Source: Pirellula staleyi DSM 6068
Lineage (GTDB): Bacteria > Planctomycetota > Planctomycetia > Pirellulales > Pirellulaceae
Reading direction: 5' to 3'
DNA length: 64,000 nt
Assembly: GCF_000025185.1 (NCBI RefSeq)
Contig: NC_013720.1
Location: 3,100,001 to 3,164,000, forward strand
In this document: positions 27,168 to 36,406 of the stretch, one piece after another
Position numbering within the stretch: position 1 is the stretch's first letter
Layout: each line of letters opens with the position of its first letter
Position numbers and translations under genes: made by a program
The notes under the pieces: generated by a model
Told to the model about the DNA's origin: nothing
What the model saw: only the letters and a program-made list of their open reading frames with translations
The model's database searches: none

Positions 27168-27400
27168 AGGTGGTCTCCGAGTTCGACGAGCACCCCTGTG
27201 AGCTGACCACCACGAAAGCAAAGTTTGCTTCCCGCAAGTTTCAGAACGCACGGAATGCCAGGCTGGACCATCTCGACAAGCTGTCCCTGCCGGAGACCAA
27301 GTTCCTCGAGTCGGTGCGTATCGTCGGGGTCGCCACAAATCGCCGCGATTCGCGCCGTTTGTCCCGCACTAAGCATTTCGAGAGGAATAAAGTCGTGCAC
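27164..27400 (-). CDS. feoA: FeoA-like SH3-domain protein (first copy)
   Basis: The product is 78 residues with a GTG start. The FeoA pattern is IPLEMLSAGQTARIAAICG, RLEELGLRQGQLVEMVQPG and SKLCFRGGQLTGVLVEL. It differs clearly from the second copy, so this is an old duplication. The GTG gives the full N-terminal strand; an internal ATG eight codons later is the alternative. A palindrome 30-46 bases upstream may be a metalloregulator operator. Confidence 0.87.
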   Translation of the reverse strand: MHDFIPLEMLSAGQTARIAAICGDPDDTHRLEELGLRQGQLVEMVQPGIPCVLKLAGSKLCFRGGQLTGVLVELGDHL

Positions 27401-27429
27401 TGGTGGGTATTTCTGGCGAGCAGAATAAG

Positions 27430-27446
27430 TTGAGATTCTATCTCAA
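27430..27446. promoter_or_regulatory. Palindrome upstream of the feo operon, candidate metalloregulator operator
   Basis: TTGAGAT (27430-27436), three bases, then ATCTCAA (27440-27446) form a perfect 7-3-7 palindrome. It begins 30 bases before the first feoA codon. It resembles Fur-type boxes in its TGAGA...TCTCA ends but departs from the Fur consensus at the centre. Confidence 0.5.
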
Positions 27447-27473
27447 TTCGAAGCAATCAATCGTAAGCCGACG

Positions 27474-29114
27474 TCACGATGAAGGCAATCCCTCGGCTGT
27501 TGTAGCGGGGGTGATCGGAGTGCCAAGGCCCCGGCAAGGATAGTTCGGATCGGACTCAGCACCGCGCTCGAGCATTGCCATCAGATCGAGTACCAGATCG
27601 TCTTCCCAGGGGCGTCCGATCACTTGAACCCCGACGGGCAAACCGACGCTTTCCCGATCGACAGCAGCCGCTTGTTTGAGAGCGATATCGGACGATTTTT
27701 CGCGCGAGGCTTGCTCGTCGTCGCGTACACGTGTGATCCCCATCACTCCGGCGGGAAAGCCGAGAATGTTGGCATAATAGGCGTAGGAAGCTGCTGCCAG
27801 AAGATCGATCGGTTTGCGATGCTGAGGAGCGGGCAGTGCGTGGGGCGGACCGATCAGGGCGACCAATCGCTCGCGCTGAAGTTGCTCGAGCACCTCGTGC
27901 TGATACTGCTGCATGGCGTAGGTCAGCCGCCAAAATCCGGTGGCTGAGGTCGCGCGAGCGCTTGCGACCAGATGCGCCATCGTCGGCTGTCCGGCGAAAC
28001 GGAGTCCGGTCGATAGCAGGGTCCGGAGCAGCCCCGGCATCCCGGCGAGAAAGAGCATGCGGCTGACGCGCCAGTCGAGTTCACTTCCACGGGTGATGGC
28101 GCGGGTATCGGTGCCGCCATCGCTGCCGAGTAAGTTGTAATAGAGCGTGACCAGTTCCTGAGCGTGAGGAGGATGGACCGGTATGACCTCGCAGCCGGCA
28201 CTCACGAGAATTTCGCGCGCGATGGCGACCGCGCGACGAACTGCCGGCGAGGCGGGGAAAACTCCATCGTCGTCGAACCAGCCGATCCGAAGTTTTTCGT
28301 GCGAGGCTGTGCGTGCTTCCAGCGGCGTATCGAGTTCTCCGATGTCGCTCGAAACTTGTCGGCGGCAAGCATCCTCGCCGCGAAGCACACGCATGGCTAG
28401 TTTCAGATCGTCAACGCGCCGCGCCATCGGTCCCGGCTGAGTGACAATCGAGTCAAACCCGCGCAAGGTATTCCGCGCGCCACTTCTTGGCAGCAGATGC
28501 GACGTCGGTTTAAAGCCCATGATGCCGCAGAAGTGCGAGGGGACTCGAATGCTCCCGCCGAGGTCGTTACCGAGCCCCAAAAAACTTCCTCGCGCGGCGA
28601 TGATCGCTGCTTCGCCACCGGTGCTCCCACCTGTGGTGCGAGCCGTGTTCCAAGGGTTGTTCGTTCGTCCGTAAACGGGATTATCGCACTCGTGCCACAG
28701 CATCATTTGCGGCACGTTTGTTTTGCCGAGAAGAATAGCCCCGGCATGCTGAAGTCGGCGTACCAGAACACCGGTTTCGGTCGCACGTTGCTTGGCGAGG
28801 TGCGTCAGACCTATCGAACTGGCAGTCCCCGCGAGAAAGAAGCATTCTTTGATGGTCGCAGGGACACCCAGCAGCGGTGGAAGTGACTCGAGCGATTTGT
28901 TGCTTCGTGCGCGGGCCACTTCAGCGTCGGCAATGCGGGCTGCGGTGCGGGCTTCGTCGAAGCAGCGAATGACGACCGCGTTGATTGCCCGATCGACGTC
29001 GATGATTCGATCGATCGCCGCAGTGGTGGCCTCGAGCGACGTGATTTCGCCGCGCCGAATGGCAGCAGCAAGCTCCGAGGCACCTAGCTTAAGAATCTCT
29101 TCGGCGTGCGACAT
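27474..29114 (-). CDS. Amidase-signature family enzyme
   Basis: The 546-residue protein has the Ser-cisSer-Lys triad of the amidase signature family. The Lys is in VPATIKECF, the cis-Ser in TTGGSTGGEAA and the nucleophilic Ser in GNDLGGSIRVP. GVQVIGRPWEDDLVL near the C terminus is also typical. The overall pattern with a long middle insertion resembles fatty-acid amide hydrolase-like members more than GatA, and no gatB or gatC is adjacent. No signal peptide is seen. The ATG at 29114 (MSHAEEIL) is preferred; an upstream ATG adds 29 unconserved residues. The substrate is unknown. Confidence 0.85.
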   Translation of the reverse strand: MSHAEEILKLGASELAAAIRRGEITSLEATTAAIDRIIDVDRAINAVVIRCFDEARTAARIADAEVARARSNKSLESLPPLLGVPATIKECFFLAGTASSIGLTHLAKQRATETGVLVRRLQHAGAILLGKTNVPQMMLWHECDNPVYGRTNNPWNTARTTGGSTGGEAAIIAARGSFLGLGNDLGGSIRVPSHFCGIMGFKPTSHLLPRSGARNTLRGFDSIVTQPGPMARRVDDLKLAMRVLRGEDACRRQVSSDIGELDTPLEARTASHEKLRIGWFDDDGVFPASPAVRRAVAIAREILVSAGCEVIPVHPPHAQELVTLYYNLLGSDGGTDTRAITRGSELDWRVSRMLFLAGMPGLLRTLLSTGLRFAGQPTMAHLVASARATSATGFWRLTYAMQQYQHEVLEQLQRERLVALIGPPHALPAPQHRKPIDLLAAASYAYYANILGFPAGVMGITRVRDDEQASREKSSDIALKQAAAVDRESVGLPVGVQVIGRPWEDDLVLDLMAMLERGAESDPNYPCRGLGTPITPATTAEGLPSS

Positions 29115-29213
29115 CAGGCTACTCGCTCCGCCGAGGATGTGGTGTTGAAAACTGCCGGGAGCGAAAGCCGCGGCGTTAAGTCCCTTGGCTTCGCTACGCA
29201 ATCGCTCGAGAAA

Positions 29214-30545
29214 CTAGCGCTCGATCTTCGTGAGACCAGGGAGTGCAGCCTGCAACTTGGCGACACCATCGTCGCTGATGTCGTTGCAGAACGTGATCAC
29301 CAGATGCTTCAGGTTCTTGAGACCCTCGAGTTCAGCAAGTCCGGTGTCGGTGACACGTGTGCTGCCGATGTGCAGGAATTCGAGATTCGAAAGCCCCTTG
29401 AGATGCACAAGACCGGCATCAGTCACTTGGCATTTGTCGAGATTCAGACGCTTCAGTTTGGTCATACCAGCGAGTGGGGCGAGACCGGCGTCGTCGACAA
29501 AGGTGTACCAAAGATTGATCTCTTCGAGGTTTGTCAGTGGCGCGAGCGCGGCGAGACCAGCGTTATCGATGTTAGCGGTTTCTGAAAGGTCGAGCAGTTT
29601 CAGCTTGCTCATGCCAGCCAAGTGCACCATCCCTTTGCTCGTGGTGGTGGTGCTGCGAAGTTCGAGGATCTCGAGGTCTTTGAGCCCTGCGATTTGTGCG
29701 AGGGCATCGTCGGTGACATTCGACGCGCCGTAGAGTTTCAGCTCTTTCAGCTTCGAGAGCCCGCCGATCACTTTCATGCCATCGACCCCGACAGCCGACT
29801 GCTCGAGCGAGAGCGAAGCGAGGTTCTTACAATCCTTGATGTAGCCCATCACGGTGTCGGTGATCGTGGGGCCATAGATCCGCAGACTCTTCAGCTTGGT
29901 CATGCCAGCCAGAGGCGCAAGACCCGCTTCGGTCACTTGATTGCAGTCTTGCAGGTCGAGGAGTTCGAGCTGCGACATGTCCTTGATTGCGGCGAGGCAG
30001 TCATCGTTGAAGTTCGTTTGCGGAGCACGAATGCGACGGAGCGTTTTGATCTTCGCGAGCGATTCGTAGCCCTTCGAAGTGAGATCGCAGCGCTTCAGCT
30101 GAATGTCTTCGAGAGCAGGCAGCTTGGTGAGGTGTTCCATGCCGGCATCGGTGACCGAGCTAAGTTCGAGCACCAGGATTCGAAGTGTGGGGTGACCATC
30201 GAGGTTTGCCAGGCCCGCATCAGTGACCCCGCGAACATTGGCTTCGAGACGCGTGAGGCTGGGGAGTCCCTTCAGATGCTTCAGGTTTTCGTCGCTGCCT
30301 TCGACGCCGAGCTTCACTTCGGTGATGTTCCCTGCATCGTTGCGAACGAAGGTGGCACCGGCGAGTTCCAGGGCCGACACATCATCGGCAAGGTCGGCCT
30401 TCGATTCTGCTTCGCCTTCCGTCTTGGTAACGCTCGATTCCGGTCCGGGAGGGGCTGGTGGTGTGGGGCAACCGGTCAGCATCAGGGGGCTGACTGCCAC
30501 GAGGGTAGCGAGCGAGTAGGCAAAGAATCGATGGCGACGGAGCAT
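29214..30545 (-). CDS. Leucine-rich-repeat lipoprotein
   Basis: The 443-residue protein has a lipoprotein signal with lipobox LTGC near residue 25, then a Pro/Glu-rich linker. About a dozen 24-residue leucine-rich repeats of the cysteine-containing/GALA-like type follow, such as VTDAGLVHLKGLSNLEFLHI and NIDNAGLAALAPLTNLEEI. It would be an outer-surface or periplasmic binding scaffold. The ATG at 30545 gives the lipoprotein signal at the correct place; a longer frame does not. It reads leftward just upstream of the amidase gene, with 99 bases between. Confidence 0.87.
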   Translation of the reverse strand: MLRRHRFFAYSLATLVAVSPLMLTGCPTPPAPPGPESSVTKTEGEAESKADLADDVSALELAGATFVRNDAGNITEVKLGVEGSDENLKHLKGLPSLTRLEANVRGVTDAGLANLDGHPTLRILVLELSSVTDAGMEHLTKLPALEDIQLKRCDLTSKGYESLAKIKTLRRIRAPQTNFNDDCLAAIKDMSQLELLDLQDCNQVTEAGLAPLAGMTKLKSLRIYGPTITDTVMGYIKDCKNLASLSLEQSAVGVDGMKVIGGLSKLKELKLYGASNVTDDALAQIAGLKDLEILELRSTTTTSKGMVHLAGMSKLKLLDLSETANIDNAGLAALAPLTNLEEINLWYTFVDDAGLAPLAGMTKLKRLNLDKCQVTDAGLVHLKGLSNLEFLHIGSTRVTDTGLAELEGLKNLKHLVITFCNDISDDGVAKLQAALPGLTKIER

Positions 30546-31019
30546 AGTGATGGGTCTGCTGTTGGAAGGTGGGGGCAAACCGCGACGAGCGTGGGGCACG
30601 ATGTTCGTCGCGCCGGTGCAGGCCACAGCCAGTAGGGACGAGGTTAGGTAGCGAATTGCCCGAACGATGTCGGACCGCCCGAGCGTTTTCCCTTAGCCAG
30701 TCCAGGGACTCAGCAGTCCGGGCGACTGATCGCGGGAGAAATGCAGCACGAGGAGCCGAACGTCGGACGATTTTTCGGGCTTCGAACCAGCGCTTCAGCC
30801 TACTAATCTGCTAATCGCGACGCAAACCCCCTGCGGATCGCCGCTCGGAAACCGCTTCGATTCCCGTGTGTTTAAGCAGCCCGAGAACTGTGAGGAATCT
30901 CGTTTTTCTGCGGGAAACCACGGTGCGGGCGGTTGAAGAATGCGTGACAGCCGAGAGGGCTGTAAGAATTAATTGCGGAGGAATTGGTATTTATTCGAGG
31001 TGAATACCGCGTGCTCGCA

Positions 31020-31095
31020 AGAAAAAGAAGGAGCGGCTCTCTTCATTCAGGGATCTGGGGGCAGGTGTCCCGTGGCGCTGAAGAGAGCCGCTCTT
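31020..31095 (-). terminator. Very long stem-loop with minus-strand T-rich tail
   Basis: The arms GAGCGGCTCTCTTCA (31031-31045) and TGAAGAGAGCCGCTC (31079-31093) are a perfect 15-base inverted repeat, extendable by a G-T and an A-T pair. On the minus strand the stem is followed by CTTCTTTTTCTTG, as in a terminator. Confidence 0.65.
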
Positions 31096-31263
31096 CACGA
31101 ACTATCAGCTCGCGACCCTTAGTGCCACCTTCTTGGCAGGGTGGTGGCAGGATGCGATCTGATAGGAGAAGTATCGGCGACGGTCCGCCGCATGCTTTTG
31201 CTATTTGTACCACTGAAAAGACAATCCCGCTCAGTTTCTATGCAGGTTGTAGCAGTTAGAAAA

Positions 31264-31287
31264 CAAAAAACCCCCAATTGATGGGGG
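31264..31287 (-). terminator. Minus-strand terminator with no upstream gene
   Basis: CCCCCA (31271-31276) pairs with TGGGGG (31282-31287). On the minus strand the stem is followed by six T and GTTT. The transcript it ends would start between here and the aldehyde dehydrogenase gene. Confidence 0.65.
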
Positions 31288-31528
31288 TAAAGGAAAAACG
31301 AATAAAAATACCTCTCCCCAATTCCACAGAGTAGCGCTCTCCGACGCACACTTCTTGCGATCTTCACACCCCGTCATAACTTGCGCAAACCTAAGTCTCA
31401 GAATAACTTGCCCTGGGGGGGGCAGGAGCGATAAGCTTCTAGTAGCGTCTACCCGCATGCTCTTCTAGGGACGCTTCACGAATCCAACTATCTCCGATTT
31501 CTCCCCTCTCTCCCGAGGAGTCTCGAAA

Positions 31529-33007
31529 ATGGCAACGCTGGTTTCTCCGCCCGTACGCAAATTGCCCACCATCCATCAAACCCAATGCTTTATTGGAGGA
31601 CAGTGGCTCCCCTCGCAAAGTGGCAAAACGTTCGAGACGATCGACCCCTCGACCGAACAGGTGATTGCTCAGGTGGCCGAGGGGGACGCCGCCGATGTCG
31701 ATCTTGCCGCCAAGGCGGCCCGCAAGGCATTCGAAGAGGGGCCGTGGTCGAAAATGGATGCTCGCGATCGTGGTCGGCTGATGTACAAGCTGGCCGACCT
31801 GATCGAAGAGGAAAAGGAAGAACTGGCCGCCCTCGAGTCGCTCGATAACGGCAAGCCGGTGCGAGATTCGCTCGCCGCCGACCTGCCACTCACGATCGAC
31901 TGTCTTCGCTATTACGCCGGTTTCGCCGACAAAATCCATGGCCAAACGATTCCAATCCGAGGCAATTACCTTTGCTACACCCGCAAAGAACCCGTGGGAG
32001 TGGTAGGGCAGATCATTCCTTGGAACTTCCCCATGCTGATGACAGCTTGGAAATGGGGACCCGCCCTCGCCGCCGGTTGCACGATTGTGATGAAGCCAGC
32101 CGAACAGACCCCGCTCACCTGCTTGCGCATGGCTCGACTGGCACAGAAAGCGGGCATTCCCGACGGCGTGATCAACGTGGTGCCCGGTTATGGACCGACC
32201 GCTGGCGCCGCAGTGGTGAAGCATCCGGGAATCGACAAGGTGGCGTTCACCGGCGAGACCAGCACCGCGCAAACGATCATGCGCGAATCGGTTGCCTCGC
32301 TCAAACGGCTCACGTTCGAGCTGGGTGGCAAGAGCCCCAACATCATCTTCGCTGATAGCGATCTCGATGCGGCTGCGGCGGGCGCGCACTTTGGGTTGTA
32401 CTTCAACCAAGGGCAATGCTGCTGCGCTGGCAGCCGCGTGTTTGTCGAGGACAAAGTGTATGACAAGTTCATCGACAAAGTGGCCTCGATGAACACGTCG
32501 CGCCGGCTGGGCGATCCGCTTGACCCCACCACCGAGCAAGGTCCGCAGGTCGACAAAACGCAGATGGAAAAAATCCTGCACTACATCGATCTTGGCAAGC
32601 AGCAAGGGGCGCAGATGGTGAGTGGTGGCAAGCGTTTTGGCGAGAAGGGCTACTACGTCGAGCCGACCCTGTTTGCCGACGTGAACGACGACATGTCGAT
32701 CGCCAAAGATGAAATTTTTGGCCCGGTGATGAGCGTGCTCCGATTCAGCGACATGGACGATCTGCTGAAGCGGGCCAACAACACCATGTTCGGACTTGCC
32801 GCCGCCGTTTGGACACGCGACATCGGCCGAGCGCACACGTTTGCTAAAGCACTTCGAGCTGGCACGGTGTGGGTGAACTGCTACGACGTCTTCGACGCCG
32901 CTGCCCCGTTCGGCGGTTTCAAGATGAGCGGCATCGGCCGCGAACTTGGCGAAGAAGGCCTTAAGGCCTACACCGAAAACAAAACCATCACCGTCGCCAT
33001 GAGTTAG
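31529..33007 (+). CDS. NAD(P)-dependent aldehyde dehydrogenase
   Basis: This 492-residue cytoplasmic enzyme oxidises an aldehyde to its acid. Motifs are PWNFPMLM and KPAEQTPL (cofactor site), FTGETSTAQ, the general base in [12 protein letters not shown] and the catalytic Cys in [24 protein letters not shown] and [13 protein letters not shown] also fit. Length and spacing match class 1/2 ALDHs such as betaine or retinal-type enzymes, and the substrate cannot be told. It stands alone on the + strand and is followed by a clear terminator. Confidence 0.92.
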   Translation: MATLVSPPVRKLPTIHQTQCFIGGQWLPSQSGKTFETIDPSTEQVIAQVAEGDAADVDLAAKAARKAFEEGPWSKMDARDRGRLMYKLADLIEEEKEELAALESLDNGKPVRDSLAADLPLTIDCLRYYAGFADKIHGQTIPIRGNYLCYTRKEPVGVVGQIIPWNFPMLMTAWKWGPALAAGCTIVMKPAEQTPLTCLRMARLAQKAGIPDGVINVVPGYGPTAGAAVVKHPGIDKVAFTGETSTAQTIMRESVASLKRLTFELGGKSPNIIFADSDLDAAAAGAHFGLYFNQGQCCCAGSRVFVEDKVYDKFIDKVASMNTSRRLGDPLDPTTEQGPQVDKTQMEKILHYIDLGKQQGAQMVSGGKRFGEKGYYVEPTLFADVNDDMSIAKDEIFGPVMSVLRFSDMDDLLKRANNTMFGLAAAVWTRDIGRAHTFAKALRAGTVWVNCYDVFDAAAPFGGFKMSGIGRELGEEGLKAYTENKTITVAMS

Positions 33008-33062
33008 ATCGCAAAGATCGTAAACCTAGCGAAAAAACAACATTTCAGCAGCGCACCTATGT

Positions 33063-33101
33063 GAAGGGATCGTCTTTTGAGGGCGATCCCTTCTTGTGTT
33101 T
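33063..33101 (+). terminator. Terminator after the aldehyde dehydrogenase gene
   Basis: The arms GAAGGGATCG (33063-33072) and CGATCCCTTC (33084-33093) are perfect and lead into TTGTGTTTG. Confidence 0.8.
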
Positions 33102-33116
33102 GGGTAGCGAAGGCTG

Positions 33117-34442
33117 CTACCGACTAATGCAGTAGAGATGTGTTTTGGAGCGGATGTAGATGCGGCCGTCGCTGGTGGCGGGCGATGCGATGGTTTCACC
33201 TTCGAGTTGATTTTCGACAAGCTTGTCGAAACGCGGGGTCGCGCTGATCACCGTGCAGCGGCCATCGGTGTTGAGCAAAAACACGCGACCTTCGGCGGTG
33301 ATGGGGGAAGCCTTGTACTTCCCCGCAATTCGCTCTTTGAATTTGAGGTTGCCACTCGCCAGGTCGATGCAGCGGAGAATGCCGTCGTCCGTTACTGAAT
33401 AGATCAGCTCGCGAGCCACGACGGGTGTGCAGCTGTCGGGAGTTCCTTCCGTGTAGCTCCAGAGCACAGCGCGATGATTCTGCTCGCCAGTGCCTGTGGG
33501 ACGGACTGCAATCATGGGGCCGCGCATCCCGCGTGTGGTGATGATCATGTCACCAGCAATCGTCGGCCCGGTTACTGTGCGACCACCCACGAGACCATCG
33601 AGCATCCAGATCTGGTTGCCACTCACAGGATCATATGCGTCGAGCTGGTTGCCACCCATCACCACCAATTGCTGTAGGCCGCCGATTTTTGTCAGCAGCG
33701 GTGTAGTGTACGAATCACACTGTTCACTCTTAGCGGCAGTCATGCGTGGCTTTTTCCATCGCAATTTGCCCGTCACTAGATCGTGCGCCACCACGTAGCT
33801 CTCCACGGGTTCGGATTGCAGGTCTGAACGCGAGTCTTGCATGCAAACGTTGATGACCAGTCCACTCGCAATCACTGGGCTGTTGGCATGGCCCCACCAG
33901 ATCGTGTAGTTGCCATACGCTTCGGCCAAATTGTGTTTCCATAGCTCGTTTCCCTCGAAGTCGAGCGCCACTAGTAGTCCATTGCCAAAGTGAGCAACTA
34001 CTGTCTTGCCATCGGTCACACACGAGGGACTGGCAAGGTTGTGGAGGTCGTGAAACTTCTGCTCTTTGCGCATCTCCGATTGGCGCGCCGCTTCTCCGGT
34101 TCCAACGCTCTTTTGCCACTCGATTTCGCCTGTTTTCTTCGAGAGCTTCAGCACCATCAGCTGTTGATCTTGGGTGTGGCTGGTCAGGAAAATCGCGTCT
34201 CCCCAAATCACAGGAGTACTCGCGCCCGACGCAGGAATCGCTGTTTTCCAAGCGATTCCCCGCTTTTCGCTCCAGACAATCGGCAGTTCTCGCTCGCTGC
34301 TGACACCCGTCCCTTCGGGGCCGCGCCACTGCGGCCAGTTCTCTGCCATGGCCGAAGAGTGGATGAAAACGATCGCCAAAAGTGTGAAAGAAGTCGTGAG
34401 AAATTGTTGGCGAATTACGTGGTAAGTCGTAAGGAGTTGCAT
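33117..34442 (-). CDS. Exported PQQ-type beta-propeller protein
   Basis: The 441-residue protein has a signal peptide ending near SSAMA (about 33). The mature start WPQWRGPEGTG is the hallmark of planctomycete PQQ-like propeller proteins. Repeated Trp-docking blades carry Gly-Asp/Gly-Asn turns (DGKTVVAHFGNGLLVALD, DGRCTVIS). Binding of PQQ itself is not shown, and most such proteins have no known ligand. It lies 127 bases downstream of epmB in the same direction. Confidence 0.82.
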   Translation of the reverse strand: MQLLTTYHVIRQQFLTTSFTLLAIVFIHSSAMAENWPQWRGPEGTGVSSERELPIVWSEKRGIAWKTAIPASGASTPVIWGDAIFLTSHTQDQQLMVLKLSKKTGEIEWQKSVGTGEAARQSEMRKEQKFHDLHNLASPSCVTDGKTVVAHFGNGLLVALDFEGNELWKHNLAEAYGNYTIWWGHANSPVIASGLVINVCMQDSRSDLQSEPVESYVVAHDLVTGKLRWKKPRMTAAKSEQCDSYTTPLLTKIGGLQQLVVMGGNQLDAYDPVSGNQIWMLDGLVGGRTVTGPTIAGDMIITTRGMRGPMIAVRPTGTGEQNHRAVLWSYTEGTPDSCTPVVARELIYSVTDDGILRCIDLASGNLKFKERIAGKYKASPITAEGRVFLLNTDGRCTVISATPRFDKLVENQLEGETIASPATSDGRIYIRSKTHLYCISR

Positions 34443-34569
34443 CGAAGTAGGCAGGCCTTATCGAGATGGGAGAGAGCGATGGCAGAGAGACATTTGGCAA
34501 GCTAAATCGCAGTGTAACGAACTGTACACCAGGCCCCAAACACTTTTTCTTCGCGAGACAGCTGCGCGT

Positions 34570-35703
34570 TTAAAGTGGCGATTTGCTACTGCGGCCAGGA
34601 ATTTCGGCGACATAACGCGGAATGGCGTAGCCCGGTAGCGATGCGCGAAGTTGCTCGATCAACTCCCGTCCGCGCGATTCTTCGACGAGAAAATGGGCCG
34701 CTCCAGCGACACGATCGAGCTGGCTTAAGTAATACGGCAGTACGCGCATGTTCACGAGCGTTTCGCATAGTTCGTGAAGTGCTTCAAAGTTGTCGTTCAC
34801 TCCGCGCAGCAGCACCGCTTGATTCATCACCACGATCCCTGCGTCGACCAGCCGCGCTAGTGCCGCTGCCACGGCGCTGTCGATCTCGCGCGGGTGATTG
34901 ATATGCACCACCATGTAGGGTGCTAGTCGCGTGCCGCGCATCCAGCCGATCAGTTCGTCGTTTACTCGCTCGGGTATTACCACAGGGACACGCGAATGAA
35001 CCCGCAGCCGCTTGAGATGCGGAATCTCGGCGAATCGATGGGCCAGTTCGGCCAGCGTGCTGTCGACGATCGTCAGCGGATCGCCACCACTCAGAATCAC
35101 TTCTTGCACCGACTCGTCGGCCGCAATCTCATCGATCGCAGGTTGCCAGCCAGCGAGCCCCCGTGGCGTTTCGTCGTACGGATAATGTCGGCGGAAGCAG
35201 TAACGACAATGCACCGCGCAGCTGCCCGACAAAATCATGAGCGCGCGACCATCGTACTTCTGCAGCAATCCCGGCAGACGCTCCGACTCTCGATCGCCAA
35301 CCGGATCGGTCAAAAAATCGGCGGGAGAACTCATTTCCCCCGCGACCGGCAGCACTTGCAGCAGCAGCGGATCGGCCGGATTTCCGCGCTCGATACGCGA
35401 CAGATAGGGACCTGGAACCAGCACGCGAAACTGCTCGGCGGCAGCATCCAGCGGGACGAAGGCGGGATCAATTGCCCCAGAAGGGCCGGCGATCGAGGTT
35501 GCAGCCAGATGCTCAGGAGATTTTGTAAGTCCAACCGCTTCAAGAAGTTCCGGCAGTGTGCGTAGGCTCTCGCGAAGCGTTTTTCGCCAGTCGCTGGCAG
35601 AAATAATGGAGCCTTGCCCGCCGGACGATTCGCCCGGCGAACTGGACCTCACATTTTCGCGATTGCCTGCTACAATTTGCATCTTTCCAGAATAGCAGTT
35701 CAC
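34570..35703 (-). CDS. epmB: EF-P-(R)-beta-lysine-forming lysine 2,3-aminomutase (EpmB)
   Basis: This 377-residue radical-SAM enzyme has the cluster motif CAVHCRYCFRRHYPYDE (CxxxCxxC, about 160-176). SGGDPLTIVD, HSRVPVVIPER, NQAVLLRGVND and LPYYLSQLDRV follow as in KamA/EpmB proteins. It lacks the long C-terminal extension of catabolic lysine 2,3-aminomutases. Placement next to efp and epmA supports EpmB: it isomerises lysine to (R)-beta-lysine for attachment to EF-P. The start at 35703 leaves only 27 bases to the divergent efp; Met8 (35682) is an alternative. Confidence 0.9.
   Translation of the reverse strand: MNCYSGKMQIVAGNRENVRSSSPGESSGGQGSIISASDWRKTLRESLRTLPELLEAVGLTKSPEHLAATSIAGPSGAIDPAFVPLDAAAEQFRVLVPGPYLSRIERGNPADPLLLQVLPVAGEMSSPADFLTDPVGDRESERLPGLLQKYDGRALMILSGSCAVHCRYCFRRHYPYDETPRGLAGWQPAIDEIAADESVQEVILSGGDPLTIVDSTLAELAHRFAEIPHLKRLRVHSRVPVVIPERVNDELIGWMRGTRLAPYMVVHINHPREIDSAVAAALARLVDAGIVVMNQAVLLRGVNDNFEALHELCETLVNMRVLPYYLSQLDRVAGAAHFLVEESRGRELIEQLRASLPGYAIPRYVAEIPGRSSKSPL
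35668..35676 (+). promoter_or_regulatory. Extended -10 promoter for efp inside the epmB 5' end
   Basis: TGCTACAAT is an extended -10 (TGn plus TACAAT). The predicted start near 35683 gives a leader of about 48 bases before the efp GTG. It lies within the first codons of the divergent epmB. Confidence 0.5.
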
Positions 35704-35730
35704 TCAGGATGGCGTAGTAGGGAACATTTT

Positions 35731-36300
35731 GTGGGCACGTACAAGACAAGCGATTTCAAAAAGGGTTTGAAGGTTCAGATCAATGGCGAGCCTTGGCTGA
35801 TTGTGGAAATGAACTTCCGCAAGCCAGGCAAAGGCAATGCGCTTTACGAATGTCGCCTGAAGAACCTCATCCGTGGCACGACTCTCGACCGCGTCTACAA
35901 AGGTGGCGATTCGCTCGAGTCGGCTGACGTCGAAGAAATCGAAGTCCAATTCCTCTATCGCCAGCAAGACACGTTCGTCTTCATGGACAACGTCACCTTC
36001 GAGCAATACGAAGTGTCGAAGGAGGCTGTCGATGAAATGTGGAAGTTCCTCAAGGATGGCATGATCTGCAGCATCACGCTGTTCAACGGTCGTCCGATCG
36101 TGATCACTCCACCAATGCACGTCGAACTCAAGGTCGAGTACTGCGAACCAGGTGCTCGTGGCGATACCGCGACGAACGTCACCAAGCCTGTAAAGCTCGA
36201 GACTGGCGCTGAGATCCCAGCTCCGCTCTTCATCAACATCGGCAACGTCATCAGGATCGATACCCGCACTGGCGAATACGTCGAACGCATCTCGACGTAA
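35731..36300 (+). CDS. efp: Elongation factor P
   Basis: The 189-residue product has three domains of normal EF-P length. The modifiable residue is Lys34 in RKPGKGNAL, as in E. coli. The C-terminal domain contains TNVTKPVKLETGAEIPAPLF, which fits the EF-P signature region, and ends GEYVERIST. EF-P enters the E site and relieves stalling at polyproline. The GTG at 35731 (MGTYKTSDFKKG) is chosen from alignment with known EF-P N termini. A strong terminator follows immediately, 107 bases before epmA. Confidence 0.96.
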   Translation: MGTYKTSDFKKGLKVQINGEPWLIVEMNFRKPGKGNALYECRLKNLIRGTTLDRVYKGGDSLESADVEEIEVQFLYRQQDTFVFMDNVTFEQYEVSKEAVDEMWKFLKDGMICSITLFNGRPIVITPPMHVELKVEYCEPGARGDTATNVTKPVKLETGAEIPAPLFINIGNVIRIDTRTGEYVERIST

Positions 36301-36333
36301 TTGCACAGCCGCAATCCAACGCAATGACTACAG

Positions 36334-36378
36334 CCCGCGTGATGAGCTCCAACTCGAGTTCATCACGCGGGTTTTTTT
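36334..36378 (+). terminator. Strong terminator between efp and epmA
   Basis: The arms CCCGCGTGATGA (36334-36345) and TCATCACGCGGG (36360-36371) give twelve perfect pairs followed by seven T. It ends only 28 bases before the epmA ATG. Confidence 0.92.
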
Positions 36379-36406
36379 GTGGACTCTGTTCCAGCGAGCG
36401 ACGTCG

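Larger units (their letters stand above)
30546..31528. other. Non-coding region with two leftward terminators (983 bases)
   Basis: No credible gene is seen between the LRR lipoprotein and the aldehyde dehydrogenase. Two stem-loops with T-runs on the minus strand (31020-31095 and 31261-31287) have no minus-strand protein gene upstream of them. The segments 31096-31260 and 31288-31528 are therefore candidate sources of small leftward RNAs. Confidence 0.6.

Noticed and set aside
27430-27446. A canonical Fur box upstream of feoA
   Set aside because: The outer bases resemble one but the centre differs from the Fur 7-1-7 consensus, so it is recorded only as a candidate metalloregulator site.
30984-31259. 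A TTG-started 91-codon frame after GGAGG
   Set aside because: The spacing from GGAGG to TTG is only two bases, the frame crosses the 15-pair inverted repeat, and the product is Arg/Ser-rich without structure.
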